Origin: Planctomycetota bacterium
GTDB taxonomy: Bacteria; Planctomycetota; PUPC01; JACPCR01
Length of the DNA: 51,266 nucleotides
NCBI GenBank assembly: GCA_027625095.1
Contig: JAQBXN010000052.1
Coordinates: 1-51,266 of the forward strand
Direction of reading: 5' to 3'
Part shown: one piece after another, positions 43,921-51,266 of the stretch
Position numbering within the stretch: position 1 is the first letter of the stretch
Layout: each line of letters begins with the position of its first letter
Position numbers and translations under genes: made by a program
The notes under the pieces: model-generated
What the model saw: only the letters and a program-made list of their open reading frames with translations
Databases searched by the model: none
What the model was told of the DNA's origin: nothing

Positions 43921-45303
43921 CTATTCCTGCTCCAACAATCTCGGGCTCGGCTCCTTCACCCAACCAGCTTCTCGTTGGTTCTTACCCGCATTCTCCATAT
44001 CGCCGAGGTCTTCACGCGCTTTTGCCGCCAGGCCGAGCATCCGCTCCACAACTTCCGGGTGTTGGTCTTTGACGTCTTTGTCTTCGTGGATGTCGGCCAA
44101 AAGGTCGAACAGCTTTACAGGTGTCTTTCCTTCCGGCTTGCCCCAGTTACGCTTCTTGGCATCCATCTCAACGAACAGCTTCCACTTGCCCGATCTTACC
44201 GCCTGTAACTGATCCATCTGGTAGTAGAAGAACGCCTCATGAGGCGATTTCGCATTCGCCTCGCCGGACAAGATTGGCCAAATATCCTTGCCATCCAGGA
44301 TGCGATCAGTGGGCGCCTGCGCTCCGGCGAGCCGGGCAATGGTCGGAAGCAGATCAAGTGTGGAACTAAGTTCGCCGCTGACCGTTCCCGCAGGAATTCT
44401 CCCCGGCCAACGCACCACGCACGGCACACGCATTCCGCCCTCATCCGTGCGCCCCTTCTGCCCGCGCAAGGGCACGTTGCTCGGCAAACGGGATGAGCCA
44501 TTATCGGAAGTGAAAAGCACCAGAGTCCGTTCATCGAGACCTGATTCCTTCAATGTTTTCAGTATCTCGCCCGTTGACCAATCCAGCTCTTCTGCCGCGT
44601 CACCATACTTACCATTTTTTGATTTACCCTGGAACTCCTTCCCGGGAAACAGGGGCACGTGCACCATCGCGTGTGGCAGATAAATGAAGAACGGTTTGTC
44701 CTTGTTTTCTTTGATGAAGCGAATCGCCTCCACAGTGTAACGTTCGGTTATCGTGTCTTGCCTGACTGGCGCTTCGATGACTTTGTCGTCTCTCATCAAA
44801 GGGAGTGGTATCGGTTTGCGGTGCATGTCATTGCTATATGGGATGCCGTAATAGGAATCGAAGCCCTGCCTGGTCGGCAGGAAATCAGGATGGTCCCCAA
44901 GATGCCATTTACCAATGCAGGCAGTGGAGTAGCCTCGCGTTTTGAGAACTTCTGCGATCGTGATTTCGGAGGGATTCAATCCCTTTCGCGCCCCAGGGAA
45001 CAGGACACACCTGTTGTTATCGTCTACGTGCATGTTCACCCGCCGCGGATAACAGCCCGTCATCAAGCTCGCCCTGGATGGAGTGCAGACAGAACAGGTC
45101 ACGTAGAAATCGGTGAGCTTCATTCCTTCCGCCGCCATCTTGTCGAGGTTCGGGGTTTGATGCAGTTCTGAGCCGAAACAGCCGAGATCGCTATAGCCCA
45201 TATCGTCAATGAAGATAACGATGAAGTTGGGGCGATCTATCTTTTGATCGGCGTTGACGAAGGGAAGCAGCAAGAGCACGGCGGCCAAACATTTGATCTT
45301 CAT
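43921..45303 (-). CDS. Secreted Cys-type sulfatase
   Basis: From ATG 45303 the 460-residue product has a signal peptide (MKIKCLAAVLLLLPFVNADQ). The metal-binding FIDDMGYSDLG (Asp33, Asp34) and the sulfatase signature CTPSRASLMTG with Cys73 are intact; Cys73 must be turned into formylglycine. GKWHLG (the Lys/His pair) and LFTSDNGS are also seen. The C-terminal region (YYQMDQLQAVRSGKWKLFVE) fits arylsulfatase A/GALNS-like enzymes that remove sulfate from glycans. A longer in-frame start at 45387 precedes a non-signal-like leader. No genuine maturase lies in this window. The gene is divergent from the PcRGLX-like gene, which suggests a shared sulfated-glycan locus. Confidence 0.93.
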   Translation of the reverse strand: MKIKCLAAVLLLLPFVNADQKIDRPNFIVIFIDDMGYSDLGCFGSELHQTPNLDKMAAEGMKLTDFYVTCSVCTPSRASLMTGCYPRRVNMHVDDNNRCVLFPGARKGLNPSEITIAEVLKTRGYSTACIGKWHLGDHPDFLPTRQGFDSYYGIPYSNDMHRKPIPLPLMRDDKVIEAPVRQDTITERYTVEAIRFIKENKDKPFFIYLPHAMVHVPLFPGKEFQGKSKNGKYGDAAEELDWSTGEILKTLKESGLDERTLVLFTSDNGSSRLPSNVPLRGQKGRTDEGGMRVPCVVRWPGRIPAGTVSGELSSTLDLLPTIARLAGAQAPTDRILDGKDIWPILSGEANAKSPHEAFFYYQMDQLQAVRSGKWKLFVEMDAKKRNWGKPEGKTPVKLFDLLADIHEDKDVKDQHPEVVERMLGLAAKAREDLGDMENAGKNQREAGWVKEPSPRLLEQE

Positions 45304-45528
45304 CAGAGAATGTCTCCCGGATAATTCAGTCCTAGATTTGTTTGTAGCTTTCATTCCCCGTGATATTAACAAGGCCACTGTATGCATATTTCTCTCCTCG
45401 TTCTTTTTGATTGAAAGATTGACGGCATGATATCTGGAGTCGTCTCAGATGAGCATAAACCGGCTTCATGGCCCAATCGCGAGCCGAATCGAATTCGTAG
45501 AATCTGCCTTCGTTCCTTGTACTTGTCG

Positions 45529-48500
45529 ATGCATTCACCACTTCTTCTTACGGTCTGTTTTCTGACAGCGACCCAAGCTGAGAATCTTCTTCACAATGCC
45601 AGTTTCGAGGTTCAGACGCCGGATGTCTCGATGGGCGGGTACAACCGGTACTGTTCATTCCGGGATCCAGTGGCATTACGACTGGCTACGACACCTGTAG
45701 CCGTAAAATCCAAAGATGCTATCGAGCTGGAAGAGCTTGAAGGACCTGCGGTGCCGGATGACGGGCAGGAACGCGGCTGGCGATGGGTACAGGAGCCCGG
45801 GAAGGAGAAAGAGGGGAAAGTATCTCTGAGAACGGAGACGCGAGAGGCCATTACCTGGGGCACCGAACTGAAGGAGGGCTGGTATACGTTTTCAGTCTAC
45901 GCGCGCAGCCGGGAGAAGGAGATGCTCAGATTGAATGCGCAGGACATCCGAGGCCTGAAGGGTGAAATCCGATTTAATCAGGATAAGGGGTTCGAACTAG
46001 GCCCGGAATGGACTCGCTGCGATTTCCCGGTACGCGTGGTCAGTGGGCCGGTCACCTGGACGATAGAAACACTCGGCGACGGCACCGTCTGGATTGATGC
46101 AGTTCAGTTGGAAGCAGGCCAAAAGGCCACGCCCTTTGAGCTTCACCCCTGGGATCAAACACCGGCAAAAGAGATTTCTGAACAGCTTGTGATGGAAGGC
46201 CCTTCTTTGATTGAAGGACTTGCTCATGTGGATGAGGGAGTGCTGAACAAAAAGGGGGAGAGTGGAAAAATAGCCTTACATGCGGGATTGCCGGCTGAAA
46301 GCCCCTCGACTGCCCTTCCGATATCCGGTGGCATTCCGATCCCGCGCGGGCATTTGTTTAATGCCGAAAATGTCACCTTGAAAAATTCAAACGGCGAAGT
46401 CGTTCCAACGCAGACTCGCGTGCTTTCAAGGCATGTCTTTGATGGCTCAATCCAGATGCTCTTGGTCGATGCGGTGGCACAGGTGCCGGACTACCGATTC
46501 CATCTGGAATATGGACCTGAAATAAAGAGTCCAGGAAAGTCGACAGATTTGAGAGTCGAGGAGTCTGCGAACGAGGTCACTGTGGATACCGGCCCCCTTC
46601 GATTCAGTGTCCGCAAACAGAAATACAATCTCATCGATTCACTGTTCTTCGACTCGGATGGAAATGGAAAATTTTCTGCCGCAGAACAACAGATAGAGTC
46701 GAGCGATGAGCAAGGCGCCTTCACAGCCGATCCCATGGGGCGGCTCTACTGGAGCAGTCTGGGCGACATCGATTGGGTGCGCGTCGAAGAATCGGGACCG
46801 GTGCGCTGCTGTATCGCCGCCTCTGGTACTCACCGGGGAATCAACGGACGTGACCTGTTCAGGTACGTCATTCGGATTCAGGCATTTGCTGGGAAACCCT
46901 GGCTGCGCATCGATCACACCTTCATTAATGAACAGGCCCCCTTCTCAACCATTATGACCGGGGCCGGGATTCGCCTGGGGCTGAAACACGGGATGTTCGA
47001 ACAACTTCAGTTCGATTCCGAAACTCCCATCACCGTCTCCAGCGGAGAAGAGGTGATCAGCATCCAGAACGAGAAGGGCGTGAAAATCTCCGGTGATACG
47101 AGAAAGCTTTTTTCCAGCAGGTCAGAGGGATGGACGACTCTCAGAAGTAACAGCTCAGCCCTTACAGCAGTGATTCGCGAATGGGAATGGATGCCGCACA
47201 AAGAATTCTGTTTCGCGCCCGACAAAGGTCTTGACCTCTGTATCTGGCCCAGGCATCACACCGACGGACTGGCAGTGCCCGTCGGGGTCTCACGCTCTCA
47301 TCGGATGTGGCTGCACTTTCACCAGCCGGATCAATCCGATGACGATCGCAGGAAACACCTGAACCTCTTTCAAGGCGAATCACTTGTACAGGCTGAACCT
47401 TCGTGGTACTGCGAAAGCAACGTCTTCGGCCCCCTCGCCCACAAGGACACCGAGCGTTTTCCCCAGTTTGAGAACATGCTGGACCGTAAGGGCGAGGGAA
47501 TCTTTGGACGCTTTCCCGGACCGGCAGATTACCGATGGCACGACTTCATCATCTACGGCGATGATCGCGGCGATATGGGATGGGGCAATATGGAGACCAT
47601 GGTCGATCACAGCATCTTTCTACTCTACATCAGATCGTTGGATCCGTGGCATTACCGAAGGGCTTTCGACGCAGCCGTTCATTACCGTGACGTGGATATT
47701 TGTCATCCGTGGGGCCAGTGCCGGGTGCATTCCCACAACAACACTTTGTTGCCCTGGGATGGCTCGCATTCCTGGATCAAGGGAGTCCTCGATCACTACC
47801 TGCTGACGGGCGACCCACGTTCACTGAGGGTGGCCAACGAGCACGCCCGTTGGATTCGAACCAAACCCATCGATTATGAAGTCAAAAGGGGCACCCGGAG
47901 ATTTACTCGCCTGGTGGAAAATCTCGCGGACATCTATCGATTCACCGGACACAAGGCGTATCTGGAAAACTTTACCGAGCGCCTCAACGAGGCTGAAAAG
48001 ATACGCGGCGACAATCTTCAGATGAGCCGTTTCCAACTTGGAAGTCTCTATCGATCTGAGAATCCAACTCCTTCTTTCGGCCGCATGGGCTTTCCACAGT
48101 ACTACGCGGTGGAAGGATTGATGCAGATGTCTCGGGCAACGGAGGACGCTCGCTGGAAGGAAATGTTTAAAGACGAAATGGAGTTCACCCTCGCCGAAGA
48201 ACCCGGGATCGAACAGGCACCGAAGAGTCTCGAAGCCATACGACAGTGGGGTGCTCGCCAAGGTGTTCCCATGATCGAGACCGAAACCCGAAGCCGCGTC
48301 TATCTTCCCTGCATGAATTACTTGTACGAGCTGACCGGCGACCGGCGCTGGATCGAAGCACCTCTCTACTCGGCCATCTATGCCACCACCGACGACCGCT
48401 GGAAGGACATGTATCCGAATATCAGTTTTGCCGGGCTCTCGTGGTTTGCCCATGCGTTGTACTATCCGATGAAGCAAGGCTTCACTGCGGAAGACGAAAC

Positions 48501-49215
48501 CCGCATCCGGAAGGAAACGCGCCTGGTGGTCATGCCAACCGATCTTCGCGACGGCGGTTTCGAGGACAATGAAGGCAGTGGATACAGCGCCTGGGGTTCA
48601 TCCCATGAGCGAACAAATGCCAGCCGCATCTATGACATCGCCAAAGACCCGATATTGAAAGTCGAGGGCAAGACATCCTTTCGAATCAGTGAGAAGGCAA
48701 ACCTGGATAAACTCGAACGCAAGAAAGCGTTCAACTCCCCCTACCGGCTTACACGACAGCGCATTTTTCTCCCGGAATCTGGCATTTACCAACTGACGGG
48801 ATACGTGCGTTACAAAGATCGTGGGAGGCCGAACGTCAGTCTCGTAATCAACGGAGATTCCGGAACGAGAAAGGAGTTCGACATGAATCTCCCGTCTTTA
48901 CTGCCTGAGCGGACCTACGACGACATCCAGAAAGCCCCCGAACAGGCCAAAGTACCTGCGGAAGCGAAAGAGGAAGGTGAGAAAGATATCGATGCAGAAT
49001 TCGGCGAGGCAGCGAAGGAGATCAACCCGGAGGACTTCTGGTGGAAGTTTTCAATCTCCTTCCCAATCCCGGAGACCTGCACCATGCGAGTGCAGTTGCA
49101 TTACCTGTTCGGCCTGCGTCCGCCAGGTACGATCTGGTTCGACGATTTTAAACTTTCAAAGTTGGGCCAACGCCCGGAGATCTTTGAGAAGCCCACCCTG
49201 ATAATGCAAAAGTAG
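45529..49215 (+). CDS. Secreted PcRGLX/YetA-like exo-lyase family protein
   Basis: From ATG 45529 the 1228-residue product has a signal peptide (MHSPLLLTVCFLTATQAEN). An N-terminal carbohydrate-binding sandwich (about 20-205, NLLHNASFEVQTPDVSMGG ... WIDAVQLEAG) is followed by a PcRGLX-like first domain (GGIPIPRGHLFNAENVTL; PTQTRVLSRHVFDGSIQMLL) and a sandwich containing IRIQAFAGKPWLRIDHTFIN. A helical barrel (about 690-1000: DWSRAF-like repeats such as DPWHYRRAFDAAVHYRDVDI, HSHNNTLLPWDGSHSWIKGV, TGDRRWIEAP) is the likely catalytic part, and a C-terminal sandwich ends it. The family includes rhamnogalacturonan exolyases. An in-frame ATG at 45427 lies ahead of the signal peptide and is unlikely. 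Substrate identity is inference. Confidence 0.78.
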   Translation: MHSPLLLTVCFLTATQAENLLHNASFEVQTPDVSMGGYNRYCSFRDPVALRLATTPVAVKSKDAIELEELEGPAVPDDGQERGWRWVQEPGKEKEGKVSLRTETREAITWGTELKEGWYTFSVYARSREKEMLRLNAQDIRGLKGEIRFNQDKGFELGPEWTRCDFPVRVVSGPVTWTIETLGDGTVWIDAVQLEAGQKATPFELHPWDQTPAKEISEQLVMEGPSLIEGLAHVDEGVLNKKGESGKIALHAGLPAESPSTALPISGGIPIPRGHLFNAENVTLKNSNGEVVPTQTRVLSRHVFDGSIQMLLVDAVAQVPDYRFHLEYGPEIKSPGKSTDLRVEESANEVTVDTGPLRFSVRKQKYNLIDSLFFDSDGNGKFSAAEQQIESSDEQGAFTADPMGRLYWSSLGDIDWVRVEESGPVRCCIAASGTHRGINGRDLFRYVIRIQAFAGKPWLRIDHTFINEQAPFSTIMTGAGIRLGLKHGMFEQLQFDSETPITVSSGEEVISIQNEKGVKISGDTRKLFSSRSEGWTTLRSNSSALTAVIREWEWMPHKEFCFAPDKGLDLCIWPRHHTDGLAVPVGVSRSHRMWLHFHQPDQSDDDRRKHLNLFQGESLVQAEPSWYCESNVFGPLAHKDTERFPQFENMLDRKGEGIFGRFPGPADYRWHDFIIYGDDRGDMGWGNMETMVDHSIFLLYIRSLDPWHYRRAFDAAVHYRDVDICHPWGQCRVHSHNNTLLPWDGSHSWIKGVLDHYLLTGDPRSLRVANEHARWIRTKPIDYEVKRGTRRFTRLVENLADIYRFTGHKAYLENFTERLNEAEKIRGDNLQMSRFQLGSLYRSENPTPSFGRMGFPQYYAVEGLMQMSRATEDARWKEMFKDEMEFTLAEEPGIEQAPKSLEAIRQWGARQGVPMIETETRSRVYLPCMNYLYELTGDRRWIEAPLYSAIYATTDDRWKDMYPNISFAGLSWFAHALYYPMKQGFTAEDETRIRKETRLVVMPTDLRDGGFEDNEGSGYSAWGSSHERTNASRIYDIAKDPILKVEGKTSFRISEKANLDKLERKKAFNSPYRLTRQRIFLPESGIYQLTGYVRYKDRGRPNVSLVINGDSGTRKEFDMNLPSLLPERTYDDIQKAPEQAKVPAEAKEEGEKDIDAEFGEAAKEINPEDFWWKFSISFPIPETCTMRVQLHYLFGLRPPGTIWFDDFKLSKLGQRPEIFEKPTLIMQK

Positions 49216-49257
49216 GGAGTTATCAGCCCAACCCGCTAAGGCAATTTGGTCTTTACG

Positions 49258-49355
49258 TATCGCAGCCGTAAGGCCGCACCCAAAGGGAAGAGAAGAGCTT
49301 TTAACGAATTCAATGAAACAACGAATGGGGAAGCCAAAATCTTTCAAACAAAACA
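49258..49355 (-). repeat. Dispersed ~98 bp repeat, family D (copy 2)
   Basis: This stretch is the reverse complement of 16511-16609 with scattered differences. It lies 42 bases after the stop of the PcRGLX-like gene, as copy 1 lies just after the giant secreted gene, so both may be tied to gene ends. Confidence 0.75.
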
Positions 49356-49410
49356 AGAAACTCAACTGTATTCGTGTGCACAGCCTTGATCTAAAGAATT
49401 GAAGACAGAA

Positions 49411-49460
49411 AGACAGAATAAGATGTTGAAAGAACCGCCCGGCCCGAAATTATTCTGTCT
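49411..49460. repeat. Inverted repeat upstream of the FAD oxidoreductase gene
   Basis: agacagaataa (49411-49421) is inverted as ttattctgtct (49450-49460; 10 of 11), with extra related units (acagaaagacagaa and attctgtctgattctg) around it. The loop is GC-rich. It ends 39 bases before the ATG at 49500; a dispersed repeat is more likely than a dedicated operator. Confidence 0.5.
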
Positions 49461-49499
49461 GATTCTGCCGCTCCGCCGTCCACCCATCCATAAAACAGA

Positions 49500-50765
49500 A
49501 TGATCAAGACGAAATACAAATGTGATGTACTCGTATGCGGTGCCGGTTGTGCAGGTCTGGGCGCGGCTTTGGCTGCCGCTCGCGGTGGAGCAAAAACAAT
49601 ACTCATCGAACGCGCCGGGTTTGCCGGTGGAATCATCACTGGCGTCGGCCTGCCGTTTTTTGACGGCATCGCACACATCAGTGATGGCAGCATCATGAAC
49701 CGCGGCATCGGCTTCGAACTCTTTGCGAGGATGACCGGCCTCGATGTGAAGACTACCCACCTGAAAACGCATAACCCGGTCATCAACAACACCGAGCGTT
49801 TCAAGCTGCTCACTGATGAGATGTTGCTCTCCGAAGGAGACCGGATGAAGCTGCTCTATCATTCAGTGGTCGCAGATGTAAGGGTTTCCGTAGATCGAAT
49901 TCAGACCGTCTACGTAGCCAACAAGGCCGGACTCGTCGAGATCAATCCACTCATGATTGTGGACTGCACGGGAGATGCAGACGTTGCCTTTTTCGCCGAC
50001 GTGCCGACAGAGAAGAAGAGCGAACTCCAGCCGATGACGCTCCACTTCCGCATCGGTAACGTTCACCTGAAATCGGACTCAAGACAGAAGTGCAGGGAGG
50101 CCCTCGAGCAGGCCCATGCCAGAGGCGATCTGCCCATGTTTTACGGGCCTGGGATTTCCACAAATTTCGGCAAGAACGAAGTTTACATGCATGCCACCCG
50201 TGTACCGGCGGATGGCAGCGATCCGGAAGACCTCACTCGTGCAGAAATTCAGGGCCGCAAAGACAGTTGGGCCATCTACGAAGCCTGGAAGAAAGACGTC
50301 CCCGGTTTTGAGGACAGCTACTTCATGATGAATTATCCGTACATCGGCGTCAGAGAAACCCGGCGGATTATCGGGCACTATGTCCTGAGCGAGAATGACA
50401 TTGTAGAGACAAAACCATTCGATGATTCCATCGCCACAGGTTGCTGGTATCTGGATCAGCACCCAAACAAGGCGACACCAGGTGCAGCTCAAGTCGTTGA
50501 GAAAATCCAGCCCGATCCTTACGACATCCCTTATCGTGCGCTGGTTGCCCGGAAAGTCGAAAACCTGCTTGTGGCTGGACGCTGCCATTCAGCGACGCAA
50601 TTGGCGGCAAGCTCGACCCGTGTCACTGTGACGGCCATGGCGATGGGTGAAGCCGCAGGAACGGCGGCAGCGATGGCCGCTAAGAAAAAGATTAGTGCCA
50701 TCGAACTGAACGGGACCGATGTCAGGGCGCAATTGAAGAGTCGAGGAGCAGGCCCGATTGGGTAA
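49500..50765 (+). CDS. FAD-dependent oxidoreductase (FAD_oxidored family)
   Basis: The 421-residue product binds FAD through an N-terminal Rossmann motif (CDVLVCGAGCAGLGAALAAA, Gly14-x-Gly16-x-x-Gly19) followed by ILIERAGFAGG. MIVDCTGDADVAFFA and, near the C-terminus, LLVAGRCHSATQLAASSTRV plus AMGEAAGTAAAMA are marks of the FAD_oxidored family (PF12831-like). No signal peptide is visible. Family members occur beside glycan-degradation genes in Planctomycetes, but their substrates are mostly unknown. The start ATG 49500 is preceded by an inverted repeat in a 284-base gap. Confidence 0.92.
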   Translation: MIKTKYKCDVLVCGAGCAGLGAALAAARGGAKTILIERAGFAGGIITGVGLPFFDGIAHISDGSIMNRGIGFELFARMTGLDVKTTHLKTHNPVINNTERFKLLTDEMLLSEGDRMKLLYHSVVADVRVSVDRIQTVYVANKAGLVEINPLMIVDCTGDADVAFFADVPTEKKSELQPMTLHFRIGNVHLKSDSRQKCREALEQAHARGDLPMFYGPGISTNFGKNEVYMHATRVPADGSDPEDLTRAEIQGRKDSWAIYEAWKKDVPGFEDSYFMMNYPYIGVRETRRIIGHYVLSENDIVETKPFDDSIATGCWYLDQHPNKATPGAAQVVEKIQPDPYDIPYRALVARKVENLLVAGRCHSATQLAASSTRVTVTAMAMGEAAGTAAAMAAKKKISAIELNGTDVRAQLKSRGAGPIG

Positions 50766-50799
50766 TTCATTGCCACAGGCGCTGCCAGACTCCTTCATA

Positions 50800-50915
50800 A
50801 AAAGTCTTTTCCATCATCATTCCGCCCTGAGGGGGCCTGAACATAGCAGCCGAGGGCACCTCCCTGGGTCCGGAGAAACTGCCGCCTCCAAGCCCTGTAA
50901 GGGCAAAACAAATGG
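50800..50915 (+). repeat. Palindrome-rich non-coding stretch
   Basis: This part of the last gap contains gccctgagggggc, gagggcacctccctgggt and the perfect hairpin GCCCTGTAAGGGC. No gene is visible from 50766 to the end. The style matches the palindromic intergenic repeats elsewhere in the window, but I find no clear second copy. Confidence 0.4.
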
Positions 50916-51070
50916 TTGCGGTGCAGTCACTCGTGACGCCCTTTCATGGCTAGAACCGTTCCTCCTGCTTCCACCTGGGGGTCCTTCCAGCCTTATTTTT
51001 CAGGTCAAAGTTGAGATCGAATACTGACATTTCAGCACCCCCTGGAGAAGGAGCTTTCGCCCTGCTTTTT

Positions 51071-51266
51071 TTCTTTACGTCGAAGACGTTAAACAGCGTA
51101 GCCCAGAGTTCGCGAGCGTAGCGAGCTACCCTGGGGTTAAGACAGTACAGTCCTGAACCCTGTAAGGGTTCCACAATCTCTTGTTGTGCAACCCCTTCAG
51201 GGTTGAATCGTGACTTACAATACATCCCAGGGTGGCGCTCACGACTTTGTCGCTCGCTGACCCTGG
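51071..51266. repeat. MITE-like repeat (copy 2), cut by the window end
   Basis: It starts ttctttacgtcgaagacgtt and follows the 2504-2730 element through gcgagctaccctggg, the AACCCTGTAAGGGTT palindrome, ttgtgcaacccctttcaggg-like bases, catcccagggtgg and gctcacgac, to tgaccctgg at the last base. The right terminal repeat is outside the window. Several differences in palindrome arms are compensated on the other arm (for example acgtcgaagacgt in place of acgccgaaggcgt), as expected for a conserved hairpin. Confidence 0.8.

Noticed and set aside
1..51266. tRNA, rRNA or phage/transposase genes
   Set aside because: I checked the gaps between genes on both strands and saw no cloverleaf, rRNA segment, transposase or phage-type gene.

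Overview
The window reads as a chromosomal piece of a diderm bacterium from the Planctomycetota or a neighbouring lineage (PVC-type or Hydrogenedentota/Poribacteria-like). The lineage is inferred from gene content: a DUF1549/DUF1553 'planctomycete cytochrome c' protein, a Ser/Thr kinase fused to an FGE/SUMF1-like domain, a Cys-type sulfatase, a phytanoyl-CoA dioxygenase homologue, a DUF6785/DUF6784 membrane protein, very large secreted beta-sandwich proteins and an ECF sigma factor coupled to an anti-sigma/VWA protein. MlaA (VacJ) implies an outer membrane. GTG and TTG starts occur and the standard bacterial code fits. I see no rRNA, tRNA, CRISPR array, transposase or phage gene.

Layout. 0-12 kb: the 3' end of a broken type I restriction gene (hsdR); a CocE/NonD hydrolase; a translationally coupled PhyH dioxygenase and aldo/keto reductase; an exported PCMT; an unusual propeller/beta-lactamase-fold fusion; a two-domain GNAT; a small toxin-antitoxin-like pair whose PIN toxin is frameshifted; and a family 4 uracil-DNA glycosylase. 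12-19 kb: a 1427-residue secreted multi-domain protein, then a GHMP (glucuronokinase-like) kinase directly behind galU, together suggesting sugar or uronate activation to UDP-sugars. 18.8-25.3 kb: four genes in one direction (MshEN-like domain protein, PQQ-like propeller, SGNH hydrolase with TPRs, DUF6785 membrane protein). 25.4-34 kb: MlaA, a GNAT/2-hydroxyacid dehydrogenase pair, an ECF sigma/anti-sigma-VWA pair, and a coupled LicC-like nucleotidyltransferase/MetE-like methyltransferase pair. 34-37.3 kb: a kinase/FGE-like receptor. 37.7-50.8 kb: a block that looks devoted to polymer degradation (DUF1549/LamG/DUF1553, a cytosolic beta-sandwich/MIP18 fusion, SirB1-type protein, sulfatase, PcRGLX-like lyase homologue, FAD oxidoreductase).

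The gaps between genes carry at least five families of short, non-coding, hairpin-forming repeats. Several have two recognisable copies within this window, including a roughly 227 bp MITE-like element with about 40 bp terminal inverted repeats (2504-2730) and a second copy running off the right end (from 51071). The oddest protein is the 584-residue product at 40999-42753, where a MIP18/DUF59-type domain lacking its usual cysteine is joined to a lyase-like beta-sandwich. A strong intrinsic terminator at 33988-34015 serves no annotated gene on its strand and may mark a small RNA. All family calls come from reading motifs by eye; no database search was possible.
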